DNA of 64,000 nucleotides from NCBI GenBank assembly GCA_963736055.1, contig CAVTNM010000008.1, positions 1,736,001-1,800,000 on the forward strand. The letters are read 5' to 3'. Source of the stretch: AC-32 sp963736055. GTDB lineage: Bacteria > Actinomycetota > Thermoleophilia > Gaiellales > Gaiellaceae. The notes under the pieces were generated by a model. That model did not search any database, was not told the DNA's origin, and saw only the letters and a program-made list of their open reading frames with translations. The translations under genes were made by a program, and so were the position numbers. Below, in pieces: positions 19,483 through 27,536 of this stretch (position 1 is the stretch's first letter; each line of letters begins with the position of its first letter).

Positions 19483-19882
19483 CTAGCTTCGGGCTTTCGA
19501 CTCGTTCAGGGTCACGGCGGCACGAACGAGAGCCATCAAGGCCTGCTCGTCTATCTTCTCGCCCTCGTGGAAGTCGATGGCGCGCCTGGTGTTTCCCTCG
19601 AGGCTGGAGTTGAAGAGGCGCAGAAGGATCCTGCAGAGACGCCCCTTTGGCGAAGGTCATCTTCACGACGCTCTTGTAGGTCTCGCCGGTGCAGATGATT
19701 CCGTCGTGCGACCACACCGGAACCCCTCTCCACTTCCACTCCTCGACGACTTCGGGATCGGCTTCCTTGACCAGGGCACGGAGCCGGCTGAGGAGCTGGC
19801 CCCGCCAGTCGCCCAGCTCCTTGATTCTCGCGTCTATCAGCTGAGAAGGGGAATTGCTTTCCTCCGACCCGCTCTTCTTCAT
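19483..19882 (-). CDS. DUF1801 family protein, one frameshift
   Basis: About 132 residues once the frame is restored. The first part contains EEWKWRGVPVWSHDGIICTGETYKSVVKMTFAKGA, the core of DUF1801 (YdhG/YjhG-like) proteins, small alpha-beta proteins of unknown function. After DPS the frame is lost. Removing one base around 19622 continues as RLFNSSLEGNTRRAIDFHEG and reaches a TAG at 19483-19485. The restored C terminus is again family-like, so the break is a single extra base rather than extensive decay. Confidence 0.7.
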
Positions 19883-19976
19883 TCCCGTCCTTCTTGCTTA
19901 GTCTCGGTGCCAGGAGAGACGGCGGTCGGCGCAGGGCGTACCGCGCGCGTCGGCACGCTAGCCCAGGCCTTAGTGC

Positions 19977-20871
19977 CTATGCCGCGGTGGGGGCAAAGAA
20001 GTCGATAAGCAGTTGGTTGACGCGTTCCGCCTCGTCGTGATGCACCCAGTGCGACGCGTCAGGCAGACGCTCCACGCGGTCGAGGTTCGGTACGTCGTCG
20101 CGGTCGGGCTCGGCCAGTTCGGAGCCGAGGTAGGAATCGCGCTCCCCCCAGATGACTAGTGTCGGCGCCGAGATCGGGCGAAGCTTCGCTACGGCTTCCT
20201 TCTGGGACTGCCTCACTGAGGCGCGGTAGTAGTTGATCATCCCGGACGCCGCCCCTGGCTGCGACCATGCCTCGACGTAGCGTTCGATCTCCTGCGGCGT
20301 GTAAGGCGGGTTCGCGTCGTGCAGGAAGTGTCGGAAGAAGTGCCAGTCTCTGAGGTGCACGATGTCCTCGGGCAGTCCGGGCACCGCGAAGAAGAAGAAG
20401 TACCAGGACTTCGCGAAGCTGGCTCGGGTGGTGCAGCCCCTCCGAGAGCTTCCGCGGATGGGCCGCGTTGAGGATGGCGAGTCGGTCGACCACCTCGGGA
20501 TGGTTCATTGCCATGGTCCACGCGATGCTCCCACCCCAGTCGTGGCCGACCAACAGCGCGGAATCGGCACCGAGTTCTCCGATCAATCCGCGGATGTCGG
20601 CCGCGAGCAGGTCGACCGCGTAGTCCTCGAAGCCCTCTGGCTTCGAGGACAGGTTGTAGCCACGCGTGTCGGGGGCGACGACCCGAAAGCCCGCCGTTGC
20701 GAGCGGCGCGATCTGTAGCCGCCAACCGAACCAGAACTCCGGGAAGCCGTGCAGCAGAACGATCAGCGGCCCCTCGCCGGCCTCGACGTAATGCAAGGTC
20801 TGATCGCCGACTTCGGCGTAACCCTCCCGGAGCTCGATCCCGATGTCAGGGAGCAGGCTGGTGGTGGTCAT
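19977..20871 (-). CDS. alpha/beta hydrolase (epoxide-hydrolase-like), one frameshift
   Basis: About 297 residues after repair. The oxyanion motif HGFPEFWFGW (about residues 41-50) and the nucleophile elbow GHDWGG (Asp, about residue 109) mark a soluble epoxide hydrolase or haloalkane dehalogenase-like enzyme. The acid region (TLVIWGERDSYLG) and the catalytic His region (DASHWVHHDEAERVN) are in the second frame. The break is one extra base in the CGCG at 20412-20415, in the cap domain. GGGAGG stands 5 nt before the ATG. Substrate unknown. Confidence 0.78.
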
Positions 20872-21063
20872 GAGGACCTCCCTGGGTAGCGGACTATGGG
20901 CGCGAGATTAACGCCTGCCCGTCTGGAGAAGTGCAACAACCGCCACCAGACCGCCGCGACCTCATCGCCCGAGGCGCTTAGGCCCGCCCAGGCCACGTTT
21001 TGCCTGCCGAGGCTTGTGTGCCCGCCGCTCGCGGACAGGTCTCCGGACGTCTGCGGGGTGGCG

Positions 21064-22413
21064 CTACTTCTCACACGTGCGTGCGACGTAGAGCTGCCAG
21101 GGCTGTTCAAACCCCTTCAGTCGGTGCTCGCCTGCGTCCTCAAAGGTGAGGCCACTTCCAGCGGTAAGGTCGCGCACTGTCGATGACACCAGCACCTGCG
21201 AGGCTTTTGCCTCCGCGGCAATCCGCGCGCCGAGGTGAACGGCAACGCCCCGGACGCGAGCGCCGTCGGCTTCGACCTCGCCGGTGTGGACGCCTGCTCT
21301 GATCTCGAATCCGAGCGCGCGGACGGCCTCGATGATCCCCTGGGCGCATCGGACAGCTGCCGCAGGGCCCTCGAAAGTCGCGAACACCCCGTCTCCGGCC
21401 GAGTCGATCTTCCGGCCGTCGTGGTGCACGATCGCTCGTTCCACGATGCGATCGTGTTCGCGCAATCGCCGACGCCACCTGGCGTCTCCGAGAGCGGCGA
21501 GATGTTCCGTCGATCCAACAATGTCCGTGAAGAGCACGGTCGCGAGACGGCGGTCGCTCCCCTCGCCGGCGCCCGCTCTGCCCGCGAGAAAGCTCTCGAT
21601 TTCGGACGCCAGCGCCTCGACGTCGCCGAGCCAGGGGATCCCGTCGTCACCATCGAGCTCGACGAACCGGGCACCGCCGATCCTCGAAGCGACGTAGCGG
21701 CCTGCCTCGATCGCCTCTACCTGGTCGCCTTTGCGATGCAGCACGAGGGCGGGCGCCTGGACCACCGGCAGCACCCGCCGGATATCTGTGTTCTTCGAGT
21801 TGCGCATTACCGTCTCCGCGGAGGAAGGACTGGCGGCGAGCCGCGTGTAGGTGATCCAGTGTTCGAGCTCGGCCGGGTCGTCGAGCATCGTGGGCCCCAT
21901 CCAGCGAGCGTTGCGGACAATCCACGCGCGGCTGCCCCATCCCTCGCGAATGCTCGTCAGCCATTCCGCCCATCGCGATTCCGTCCACCCCCACGGGTAG
22001 TCCTCCTTGGGCGTCTGCGCCGGGGATGAGCTGAATAGCACCAGTGACGTAACCCGCTCGGGGCGAGTCGCTGCGAACAGGATCGACGTCACGCATCCGT
22101 CCCAGAGACCGAACAAGGTCGTCTTCGGCGAACCGACCTCGTCCAACACGACCTCGACGTCCTCAAGTGACGTTTCGATCGGGGGCGGAGCAGAGATGCG
22201 ATCGGAGAGACCGGAACCGCGGCGATCCATCAAAATGAGTCGCGAGAAGCTCGCCAGGCGCGCGAGGAATCCGGCAAGCGACGGATAGAGCCACGCGTAC
22301 TCGATGTTGGAGAGGAAGCCGCTGACGAGCATGAGATCCTCCGGTCCGTCGCCAACGACTTGATAGGCCAGCGACGCGTCGCCGTTGCGGGCGTAGTGGA
22401 CGTCGGGCCGCAT
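21064..22413 (-). CDS. alpha/beta-hydrolase-like domain fused to class III nucleotide cyclase
   Basis: A 449-residue two-domain protein. Residues about 1-265 form an alpha/beta-hydrolase fold (YARNGDASLAYQVVGDGP, FSRLILMDRRGSGLSD), but the elbow reads GLWDG, with Trp where the nucleophile Ser normally sits. Hydrolase activity is therefore doubtful and the domain may be a ligand sensor. Residues about 275-445 are a class III adenylate/guanylate cyclase domain. FTDIVGST and SAGDGVFATF supply the two metal Asp residues. VAVHLGARIA has the Arg, with His instead of the transition-state Asn. The start is ATG 22413; a GTG 36 nt upstream is possible. It probably makes a cyclic nucleotide in response to a small molecule. 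Confidence 0.82.
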   Translation of the reverse strand: MRPDVHYARNGDASLAYQVVGDGPEDLMLVSGFLSNIEYAWLYPSLAGFLARLASFSRLILMDRRGSGLSDRISAPPPIETSLEDVEVVLDEVGSPKTTLFGLWDGCVTSILFAATRPERVTSLVLFSSSPAQTPKEDYPWGWTESRWAEWLTSIREGWGSRAWIVRNARWMGPTMLDDPAELEHWITYTRLAASPSSAETVMRNSKNTDIRRVLPVVQAPALVLHRKGDQVEAIEAGRYVASRIGGARFVELDGDDGIPWLGDVEALASEIESFLAGRAGAGEGSDRRLATVLFTDIVGSTEHLAALGDARWRRRLREHDRIVERAIVHHDGRKIDSAGDGVFATFEGPAAAVRCAQGIIEAVRALGFEIRAGVHTGEVEADGARVRGVAVHLGARIAAEAKASQVLVSSTVRDLTAGSGLTFEDAGEHRLKGFEQPWQLYVARTCEK

Positions 22414-22575
22414 CACCTCAAAGCCAGTCAGCTGCTCGTTCGACCACACGCGAAGCCTAGGTCAGTCGAACAATCATCGGGCGCCAACTGGACTCGTCTT
22501 ACTCGCCCGTCAGACGCGGATCAGTTGGCCGTGAGCGGCGCGCCCGAACTGCGCGCGCCGCTCACGCCTGCCAGA

Positions 22576-23769
22576 TCAGCGGAGCGAACTGAACGCCGCC
22601 CGCATCTCGGTCGCGAAGAGCTCCGGCTCTTCCCACGCGGCGAAGTGGCCGCCCTTGTCGACCTCGTTGAAGTAGATGACGTTCGGGTAGCTCGCCTCGA
22701 CCCAGCTGCGCGGCGTCCGCCAGATCTCGCCCGGGAACGTCGTGAAGCCGAACGGGATCGCCGGCGGCGGCAGGGGTTGACGGCCCGCGGCCGGGGCGTC
22801 AGGCCCGTAGGCCTCCCAGTACGACCGAGCCGCGGAGGTGCCGGTGCCGGTTAGCCAGTACAGCGTGATGTTGTCGAGGATGTGGTCGCGCGTGAGGTTG
22901 CCCGAGGGCTGCTCGTCGATAAAGGCGCGCGTGATCTTGTAGTAGGCGTCCGTGTCGTGGTCTGCCATCCAGGCGGCCAGGGCGACGGGGGAGTCGAGCA
23001 GGGCGTAGCCGATCGTCTGCGGCCGGGTGGCCATCTCGACGAAGTAACCGTTTCCGGATTGCCGGAAGGTGGCGATCTGCGCGGCCGCGGCGCGTTCCTC
23101 GTCGGTGTCCGTCGGCATGGTGCCGCTCAGCGCCGGCACGAGCAGGTTCGTGTGGATGCCGACCAGGCCCTGGGGTGCCTGCCGGCCCATCGCGTCGGTG
23201 ACGCCGGCGCCCACGTCGCCGCCCTGGGCCACGTAGCGGGTGTAGCCGAGTCGGCGCATGAGCTCGGCCCAGGCCCGTGCCGTGCGGCCCAGGTCCCAGC
23301 CGACCTCGACCGGCTCGCCGGAGAGCCCGTACCCAGGCAGGGACGGCAGCACGAGGTCGAATGCGTCCTCGGCGCTCCCGCCGTGCGCCGTCGGGTCGGT
23401 AAGCGGGCCGACGGTATCGATCAGCTCGATGATCGAGCCAGGCCAGCCGTGCGTCATGATCAGCGGCAACGCGTTCTCGTGCGGTGACTTGACGTGGATG
23501 AAGTGGATCTCCACTCCATCGATCTCGGTCGCGAACTGCGGGACCGCGTTCAGCTTCGCCTCGGTCTTGCGCCAGTCGTGGTCGTTCTCCCAGTACTCCG
23601 CGAGCTCGTGCAGCGCAGCCAGCTGGACGCCCTGCGACCGATCTGAGACGAGCTCTTTGCTAGGCCAGCGCGTCGCCGCGAGGCGCCGGCGCAAATCGTC
23701 GATCTGCTCCTCTGGAATCTCGATGTGAAAGGGGCGGATCTCGGTTGCGTTTTGGACGGTAGTGCTCAT
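22576..23769 (-). CDS. epoxide hydrolase (EHN-domain, microsomal-like)
   Basis: A 397-residue enzyme with an N-terminal EHN domain (about residues 10-115, FHIEIPEEQIDDLRRRLAATRWP) and an alpha/beta-hydrolase core. The oxyanion motif HGWPGS is at about residue 108, the nucleophile Asp in QGGDVGAG at about 178, the cap Tyr region is at about 240-330 and the catalytic His in DKGGHFAAWEEPE near the end. All parts of the epoxide-hydrolase triad are present, so it should open epoxides to diols. GGAGG stands 5 nt before the ATG at 23769; a GTG 3 nt earlier is less likely. Confidence 0.85.
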   Translation of the reverse strand: MSTTVQNATEIRPFHIEIPEEQIDDLRRRLAATRWPSKELVSDRSQGVQLAALHELAEYWENDHDWRKTEAKLNAVPQFATEIDGVEIHFIHVKSPHENALPLIMTHGWPGSIIELIDTVGPLTDPTAHGGSAEDAFDLVLPSLPGYGLSGEPVEVGWDLGRTARAWAELMRRLGYTRYVAQGGDVGAGVTDAMGRQAPQGLVGIHTNLLVPALSGTMPTDTDEERAAAAQIATFRQSGNGYFVEMATRPQTIGYALLDSPVALAAWMADHDTDAYYKITRAFIDEQPSGNLTRDHILDNITLYWLTGTGTSAARSYWEAYGPDAPAAGRQPLPPPAIPFGFTTFPGEIWRTPRSWVEASYPNVIYFNEVDKGGHFAAWEEPELFATEMRAAFSSLR

Positions 23770-23946
23770 CACGACCTCCGTGGTTGGCAGGTGCGGATTC
23801 CGGATGCCCTCCTTCCAGTGGGGACTCGGGGACCCTACGCCGACCCGGAGAGACAGGCAATCGGTGTCACCAGAACGAAACTGGCAGTCGTCGAGTGACC
23901 CGGAAACGCGCTGAGCTTGACCTGCACCTGCTGCCAGAAGAAGCGG

Positions 23947-24162
23947 TCAGATCTCGGTTCTGTTAGCGAGGACTTCCGAAGCCGCAGCCGCATCGCTCTC
24001 GTCGACCAGTACCTGCGCCCCGCCCGAAAGGACGAAGGGATAGGCGCCGCCCGCATCGTCGGCACTGACCGATGCGTCGATTCCTTCCGACGCGAGCAGA
24101 CCCTGAACGATCTCCGCCTCGGCCCGCGTCCCATAGGTGCCTACCGTGATCAGCTGGCCCAC
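23947..24162 (-). CDS. DUF2007-type small protein
   Basis: A 71-residue protein with the pattern of the DUF2007 (putative prokaryotic signal-transducing) family: ITVGTYGTRAEAEIVQGLLASEGIDASV followed by VLVDESDAAAASEVL, a compact ferredoxin-like fold. The GTG start at 24162 lies 21 bp after the stop of the TIR-like gene, so the two may share a transcript. Function unknown. Confidence 0.65.
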   Translation of the reverse strand: MGQLITVGTYGTRAEAEIVQGLLASEGIDASVSADDAGGAYPFVLSGGAQVLVDESDAAAASEVLANRTEI

Positions 24163-24183
24163 TTCGCCGAGATGATCGCAGTT

Positions 24184-25101
24184 TCAGAACGTGTTCCCGA
24201 CAGACTTCCACTCCCGTAGGCGCTGCGCGATGAGCTTCGCCCGCTCCTGCTCGCTTCCGGCGTCCAGCACCTCGAGGTCCGAGGGATCGGCTCGAAGGTA
24301 GACGCCGGCGGTGCGCGCATTCAGCCCCGCGTCGCGATCCGAACGTGTCGTCCAGTACCCGGTGGCGCGGTCGGCGGTCTCCACTCTGATCTCGCCGGTG
24401 CCCTCGAGCTGCGGGGCATCGGGGTGCCGAGGGCGCTCGCCCTTCCAGAAGTAGAAGATGCCGGCCGGATCCCTGCGCTCCTTCGCGGCCTCGCTCCAGT
24501 AGCGGGCCGACAGGGTGCCGTCCTCCTGCCAGGCCCGGCCGGTCACGTTCAGGTCACCGTCGCGGTCCCGCGAGATACGCAGGAGGCCCACCGCCGACGG
24601 TTCGGCCTCGGTCCGCACGGTGAGCGAGAGCTGCCACCACAGCCCCTCGACCGGGCCGCGGCGACCCTCGGTCTCGATCGCCTTGCGGAGCTTCTGGTTG
24701 ATCGCGCGAACCTCCGCGGGGCTCGTGGCCGGGTCGTAGCGGACGGAGGTCAGCCCGAGCAGGTCGCTCGGCAGCTTCGAACCGTTCGCGTGGAGGATGA
24801 ACGTGCGCCGGATGCCGAGCGCACCGCCGAACAGCCCCGCCTCGAACACCACGTTGTCGCGCGGCGACGCCTGGCCGGACTGGGACGCATCCGCCGTGGT
24901 CCAGTCGTCCTGGGCGAAGACGAAGGCCGCGAAATCGACCTCCTGGGAGAGCTCGACGAGCCGGTCGAGGGTGGACCGCCCCGGGTTGAACGTCGTCGTC
25001 CAGGGCTCGACGTCGGCGACATCCTTGAGCCCGCGCGTGATTGCCTGAAGCAGCTTGGCCTGCTTGCCCGACGAGCCGAGGAAGATGCGCGGCTTGTTCA
25101 T
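24184..25101 (-). CDS. TIR-like domain protein with C-terminal beta-rich domain (putative immune effector)
   Basis: A 305-residue cytoplasmic protein. Residues 1-145 match the TIR-like predicted nucleotide-binding family found in CBASS/Pycsar effectors (PF10137): RIFLGSSGKQAK, FAAFVFAQDDW, and RDNVVFEAGLFGGALG with a conserved Glu at residue 87, the expected NAD-glycohydrolase residue. Residues about 155-275 contain successive short strands with repeated Gly/Trp/Tyr (GLWWQLSL, GLLRISRD, IFYFWKG, GEIRVET, GYWTT). This suggests a beta-barrel like those that bind cyclic nucleotides in Cap15-type effectors, which is inference from pattern only. Neighbours are a degenerate GGDEF membrane protein upstream and a class III cyclase downstream. 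Confidence 0.72.
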   Translation of the reverse strand: MNKPRIFLGSSGKQAKLLQAITRGLKDVADVEPWTTTFNPGRSTLDRLVELSQEVDFAAFVFAQDDWTTADASQSGQASPRDNVVFEAGLFGGALGIRRTFILHANGSKLPSDLLGLTSVRYDPATSPAEVRAINQKLRKAIETEGRRGPVEGLWWQLSLTVRTEAEPSAVGLLRISRDRDGDLNVTGRAWQEDGTLSARYWSEAAKERRDPAGIFYFWKGERPRHPDAPQLEGTGEIRVETADRATGYWTTRSDRDAGLNARTAGVYLRADPSDLEVLDAGSEQERAKLIAQRLREWKSVGNTF

Positions 25102-25150
25102 GCGCGTTTCACCTTTTCGGTCAAGAGACGAGGGCCAGCGTACTCGACTC

Positions 25151-25178
25151 GAGAAACGGTGTCAGACACCGCTTCTTG
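25151..25178. repeat. REP-like palindrome, copy A
   Basis: CGGTGTCAGACACCG at 25157-25171 is a perfect 7-bp palindrome around a central A, flanked by GAGAAA and CTTCTTG. A near-identical copy lies at 26588-26613. It sits between the TIR-like gene and the GGDEF gene. Confidence 0.65.
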
Positions 25179-25243
25179 TGATCTTGTGTGACGCCGGCCC
25201 CACACCATGTGCCGGCCTGCCTCGCGCCGCAGCTTGGGCTCTG

Positions 25244-26053
25244 CTAGCCCCGCTCCACGAGCGGGATAACGTTTGCCTGGCGGTAAACGACGCGGCGGGC
25301 GTAGAGTCGCTCGTCGGCCGCTCGATACAGCGAGAGCGCATCGGATCCGTCCTGGGGGGAAGCGGCCCATCCGAATGTGACAAAGAGACCGTCGTCGGCG
25401 AGGACGCCCTGGAGTCGAGCGGCGATTTTCCCTGCATCGGCTGCGCTTGCCGCATAGGTCAACACTGCAAATGTGTCGTCGCCGATGCGCGCGACCTCGT
25501 CGCCTGGGAGCAGGGAGCCCAGCAGGCGATTCGCTATCTCGCGCATCGCGTCGTCAGCTTGATCCTTCGGACCACGAGGGAGACTCTCAGAGGAATCCAC
25601 ACCGCCGACAAGGAGAGCGAACGGTTCCTCGCGGCCAAGGCGGGCGCCAATGGCTCGCTCGAAAGCACGCGTATTTGGCAAGCCGGTCAAAGCGTCGCGC
25701 TCCGCGAGTAACTCGAGCTCCGCGAGTAGCTGTCTGTTTCGGGTCGCGAAATAGCCGGTGACGAGGCCGACAGTCATGAACGTCACAAAGCGGACGGCCG
25801 TACCCGTCGTCAGGACTTCGCTCGGTGGGATCGCCGGGTTGACGACCACCCCGGACGTGTACATCGCCGTGGCAATGGCCGCCGCAGCGGCGCCGATCCA
25901 GGGGCCGCCCGCCAACGCTGCCAGGATGATCGAGACGTAGAAAAAGTGCGGGATGCCCCACCCGGGCTCCGGGACGAACGTGAAGGCCACGAAAATGCCG
26001 ACGCCGCTAATGGCGGAGGTAGTCAGAAGGGCATAGCGCAGCCGGTCCCGCAT
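25244..26053 (-). CDS. membrane protein with degenerate GGDEF domain
   Basis: A 269-residue protein. Residues about 1-105 have four or five hydrophobic segments, a membrane sensor region. From about 115 a GGDEF-like domain begins with the classic DALTGLPNTRAF motif. The signature loop reads RIGDDTFAV instead of RxGGDEFAV and the first metal-site segment (usually DxDxFK) is VGGVDSSE. Diguanylate cyclase activity is therefore unlikely. It may be a GTP-binding sensor or make another nucleotide. The protein ends in KIAARLQGVLADDGLFVTFGWAAS..., the normal second half of the fold. The start at ATG 26053 is not strongly supported by a ribosome-binding site. Confidence 0.75.
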   Translation of the reverse strand: MRDRLRYALLTTSAISGVGIFVAFTFVPEPGWGIPHFFYVSIILAALAGGPWIGAAAAAIATAMYTSGVVVNPAIPPSEVLTTGTAVRFVTFMTVGLVTGYFATRNRQLLAELELLAERDALTGLPNTRAFERAIGARLGREEPFALLVGGVDSSESLPRGPKDQADDAMREIANRLLGSLLPGDEVARIGDDTFAVLTYAASAADAGKIAARLQGVLADDGLFVTFGWAASPQDGSDALSLYRAADERLYARRVVYRQANVIPLVERG

Positions 26054-26239
26054 GGTCTGTCAAAGATCGCCTTTCGGAGAGGCCGCGGCCCTCCCTCAAT
26101 CGAGTGATTCGCGGCAACTCGACCGTCCCCGGACAGACTAGAATCAGCGCAGAGCGTCCGCCGACCCAGCCGCGCTGGAATGCGCTCCGCATAGGAGTCT
26201 GAGGAGGCGGGAGGACGCGCCCCAGGGGAAGGAGGCGCG

Positions 26240-26488
26240 CTGAACCGCATCGTTTTCACCATTCGCCGCACAGCCCACGTCGTCGTGGCCAGCGTTGCCG
26301 TCGAACTTGCACTGGACTTCGGCGCGGGAGCAGTGGCGTTCATCCTCGCTCCATACGCTGGGGAATGGGTCTACGTGGCTGCCGGCGTAATCGTGGTCGG
26401 CTCGCTGCCTGTCCTCGGTCTGAACATCGCCCGTATCGCCCGCCGGGAGTGGAAGCGTCATCGACTCCTGGGAAGAGACGCTCTTTGA
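26240..26488 (+). CDS. small two-helix membrane protein, probable CTG start
   Basis: An 82-residue protein with two hydrophobic segments (AVELALDFGAGAVAFILA and VYVAAGVIVVGSLPVLGL) and a basic C terminus. A perfect AAGGAGG (26229-26235) stands 4 nt before an in-frame CTG at 26240, and the N terminus from there (NRIVFTIRRTAHVV) is a plausible cytoplasmic basic segment. The first conventional start is GTG 26285, far from any ribosome-binding site. It is the only plus-strand gene in this accessory block. Function unknown. Confidence 0.55.
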   Translation: MNRIVFTIRRTAHVVVASVAVELALDFGAGAVAFILAPYAGEWVYVAAGVIVVGSLPVLGLNIARIARREWKRHRLLGRDAL

Positions 26489-26587
26489 GACTAGATCACG
26501 CAAACCATGCCGGTAACGCTCGCCTGGCCAGCGTGAATGTCACCCGATGCCAGGAGGCTCTACGCGGCGCGAGATTAGACCGTGGGG

Positions 26588-26613
26588 TAAACGATGTCAG
26601 ACACCGTTTCTTG
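26588..26613. repeat. REP-like palindrome, copy B
   Basis: CGATGTCAGACACCG at 26592-26606 differs from copy A by one base and shares the flanks AAA upstream and TTCTTGT downstream. Confidence 0.6.
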
Positions 26614-26824
26614 TCAAGCAAAACATGTGCCGAAATTGGAGCGTTCTGATCACTCCTCGTCCTGGACTCGGCGTCGATGGTGACAGTTAGCCACACCGCC
26701 GATGCCGGCTTTGCCGGCGTCGGCTCGGAGTCGCTCTCCGGCAGCCGAAAATCCGAATCACGTGCCGCCCGGACGGCTCCGCGAACCTTTGAAGACCGCG
26801 GGCGTTCGTAAGGCGGGGGCCCGC

Positions 26825-26841
26825 GGGGGAACCAGGGGTTC
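26825..26841 (-). repeat. 17-nt dispersed repeat (second copy)
   Basis: The reverse complement of this 17-nt segment is identical to 3622-3638, and similarity continues at about 70 percent for some 25 nt on one side. It lies 11 nt outside the tRNA-Ala 3' end. Confidence 0.6.
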
Positions 26842-26852
26842 ACCTGCGCTTA

Positions 26853-26925
26853 TGGAGCGTACCGGGATCGAACCGGTGACCTCCGGCTTGCAAAGCCGGC
26901 GCTCTCCCAGCTGAGCTAACGCCCC
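26853..26925 (-). tRNA. tRNA-Ala (anticodon UGC)
   Basis: A 73-nt cloverleaf on the minus strand. The acceptor stem is GGGGCGT / ACGCTCC with one G-T pair, the D arm contains AGCTCAGCTGGGAGAGC, the anticodon stem-loop is CCGGC-TTTGCAA-GCCGG with anticodon TGC, and the T arm is CCGGTTCGATCCCGG. The discriminator is A and CCA is not encoded. The T-loop GTTCGATCC and all invariant positions are present. Confidence 0.97.
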
Positions 26926-26995
26926 GGACCCTCCGAAGTGTAGTGCGGTGAGGAGCCGACGGCCGAGCGCCGTCGGCTCAAGCAAGGGTGGCTGG

Positions 26996-27238
26996 CTAGG
27001 CAGCCCGGGCCAGCCGCTCTTCGTGGCGGGCCCGCTTGATGATTTCGTCGCGATCGCCGAACCGCGCATGGGCGCGCAGCGTGCGGTGCTCGTCCCAGAG
27101 CGTCGCGATGCGCTCCTCGAGCTCATGGAGCTCCTCGGAGAGCGCGGCGTCGTGACCCTGCGAAAGGGCGTGCCAGAGCTCGGCCCGCCGCTCGGTGGCG
27201 CGGTCGATCTCCGCACGTATTTCATGCAATGTGCTCAT
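26996..27238 (-). CDS. small coiled-coil protein (DUF2630-like)
   Basis: An 80-residue charged helical protein. The pattern HEIRAEIDRATERRAELWHALSQG, then LSEELHELEERIATLWDEHRTLRA, resembles the actinobacterial DUF2630 family, two helices likely forming a coiled coil. The ATG at 27238 is preferred over two upstream starts because the family begins here. Function unknown. Confidence 0.6.
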   Translation of the reverse strand: MSTLHEIRAEIDRATERRAELWHALSQGHDAALSEELHELEERIATLWDEHRTLRAHARFGDRDEIIKRARHEERLARAA

Positions 27239-27443
27239 GACCCTGTAAACGAGTTGAGCCATCCGCACATTCCAAGGAGAGCCTGACGAAACGCCGGCTG
27301 TGCCGCCGGAGCACGCTGCTCGCCACCGGCTCCGCCCTGGTTACGCAGTCGCGCCCGTACCTTCCAGGTACGAATGCTCCCTGCGTCCTTGCCTCGGAAC
27401 GACCAGCGCACCCCGGCGACGAGCGACGTTCCGCCAGCCCCTC

Positions 27444-27536
27444 CTAGTCCCGCGGGCCGATGAGGTAGAGCACGACCACGATTGCGCCCACCACGGCCGC
27501 GGCGACCGCGATCCCCGTCAGCACTGCCGAGCTCAT
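27444..27536 (-). CDS. 30-residue single-pass membrane peptide
   Basis: The ORF encodes MSSAVLTGIAVAAAVVGAI plus VVVLYLIGPRD, a single transmembrane helix with a short tail. Its ATG overlaps the stop of the upstream small ORF in an ATGA junction, which argues that it is translated. It has no recognisable homology. It could be a subunit or regulator of a membrane complex, or a remnant. Confidence 0.45.
   Translation of the reverse strand: MSSAVLTGIAVAAAVVGAIVVVLYLIGPRD

Larger units (their letters stand above)
26489..26852. other. 364-bp gap with repeats before tRNA-Ala
   Basis: No gene seen. It holds REP-like copy B (26588-26613), the short inverted motif GCCGGC-ttt-GCCGGC at 26704-26718 (also present inside the 35-kb repeats), and the 17-nt dispersed repeat at 26825-26841 beside the tRNA 3' end. 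No duplicated tRNA end was found. Confidence 0.55.

Noticed and set aside
26704..26960. attachment-site duplication of the tRNA-Ala 3' end
   Set aside because: No second copy of the T-arm/acceptor sequence was found between 19 and 26.8 kb by eye.
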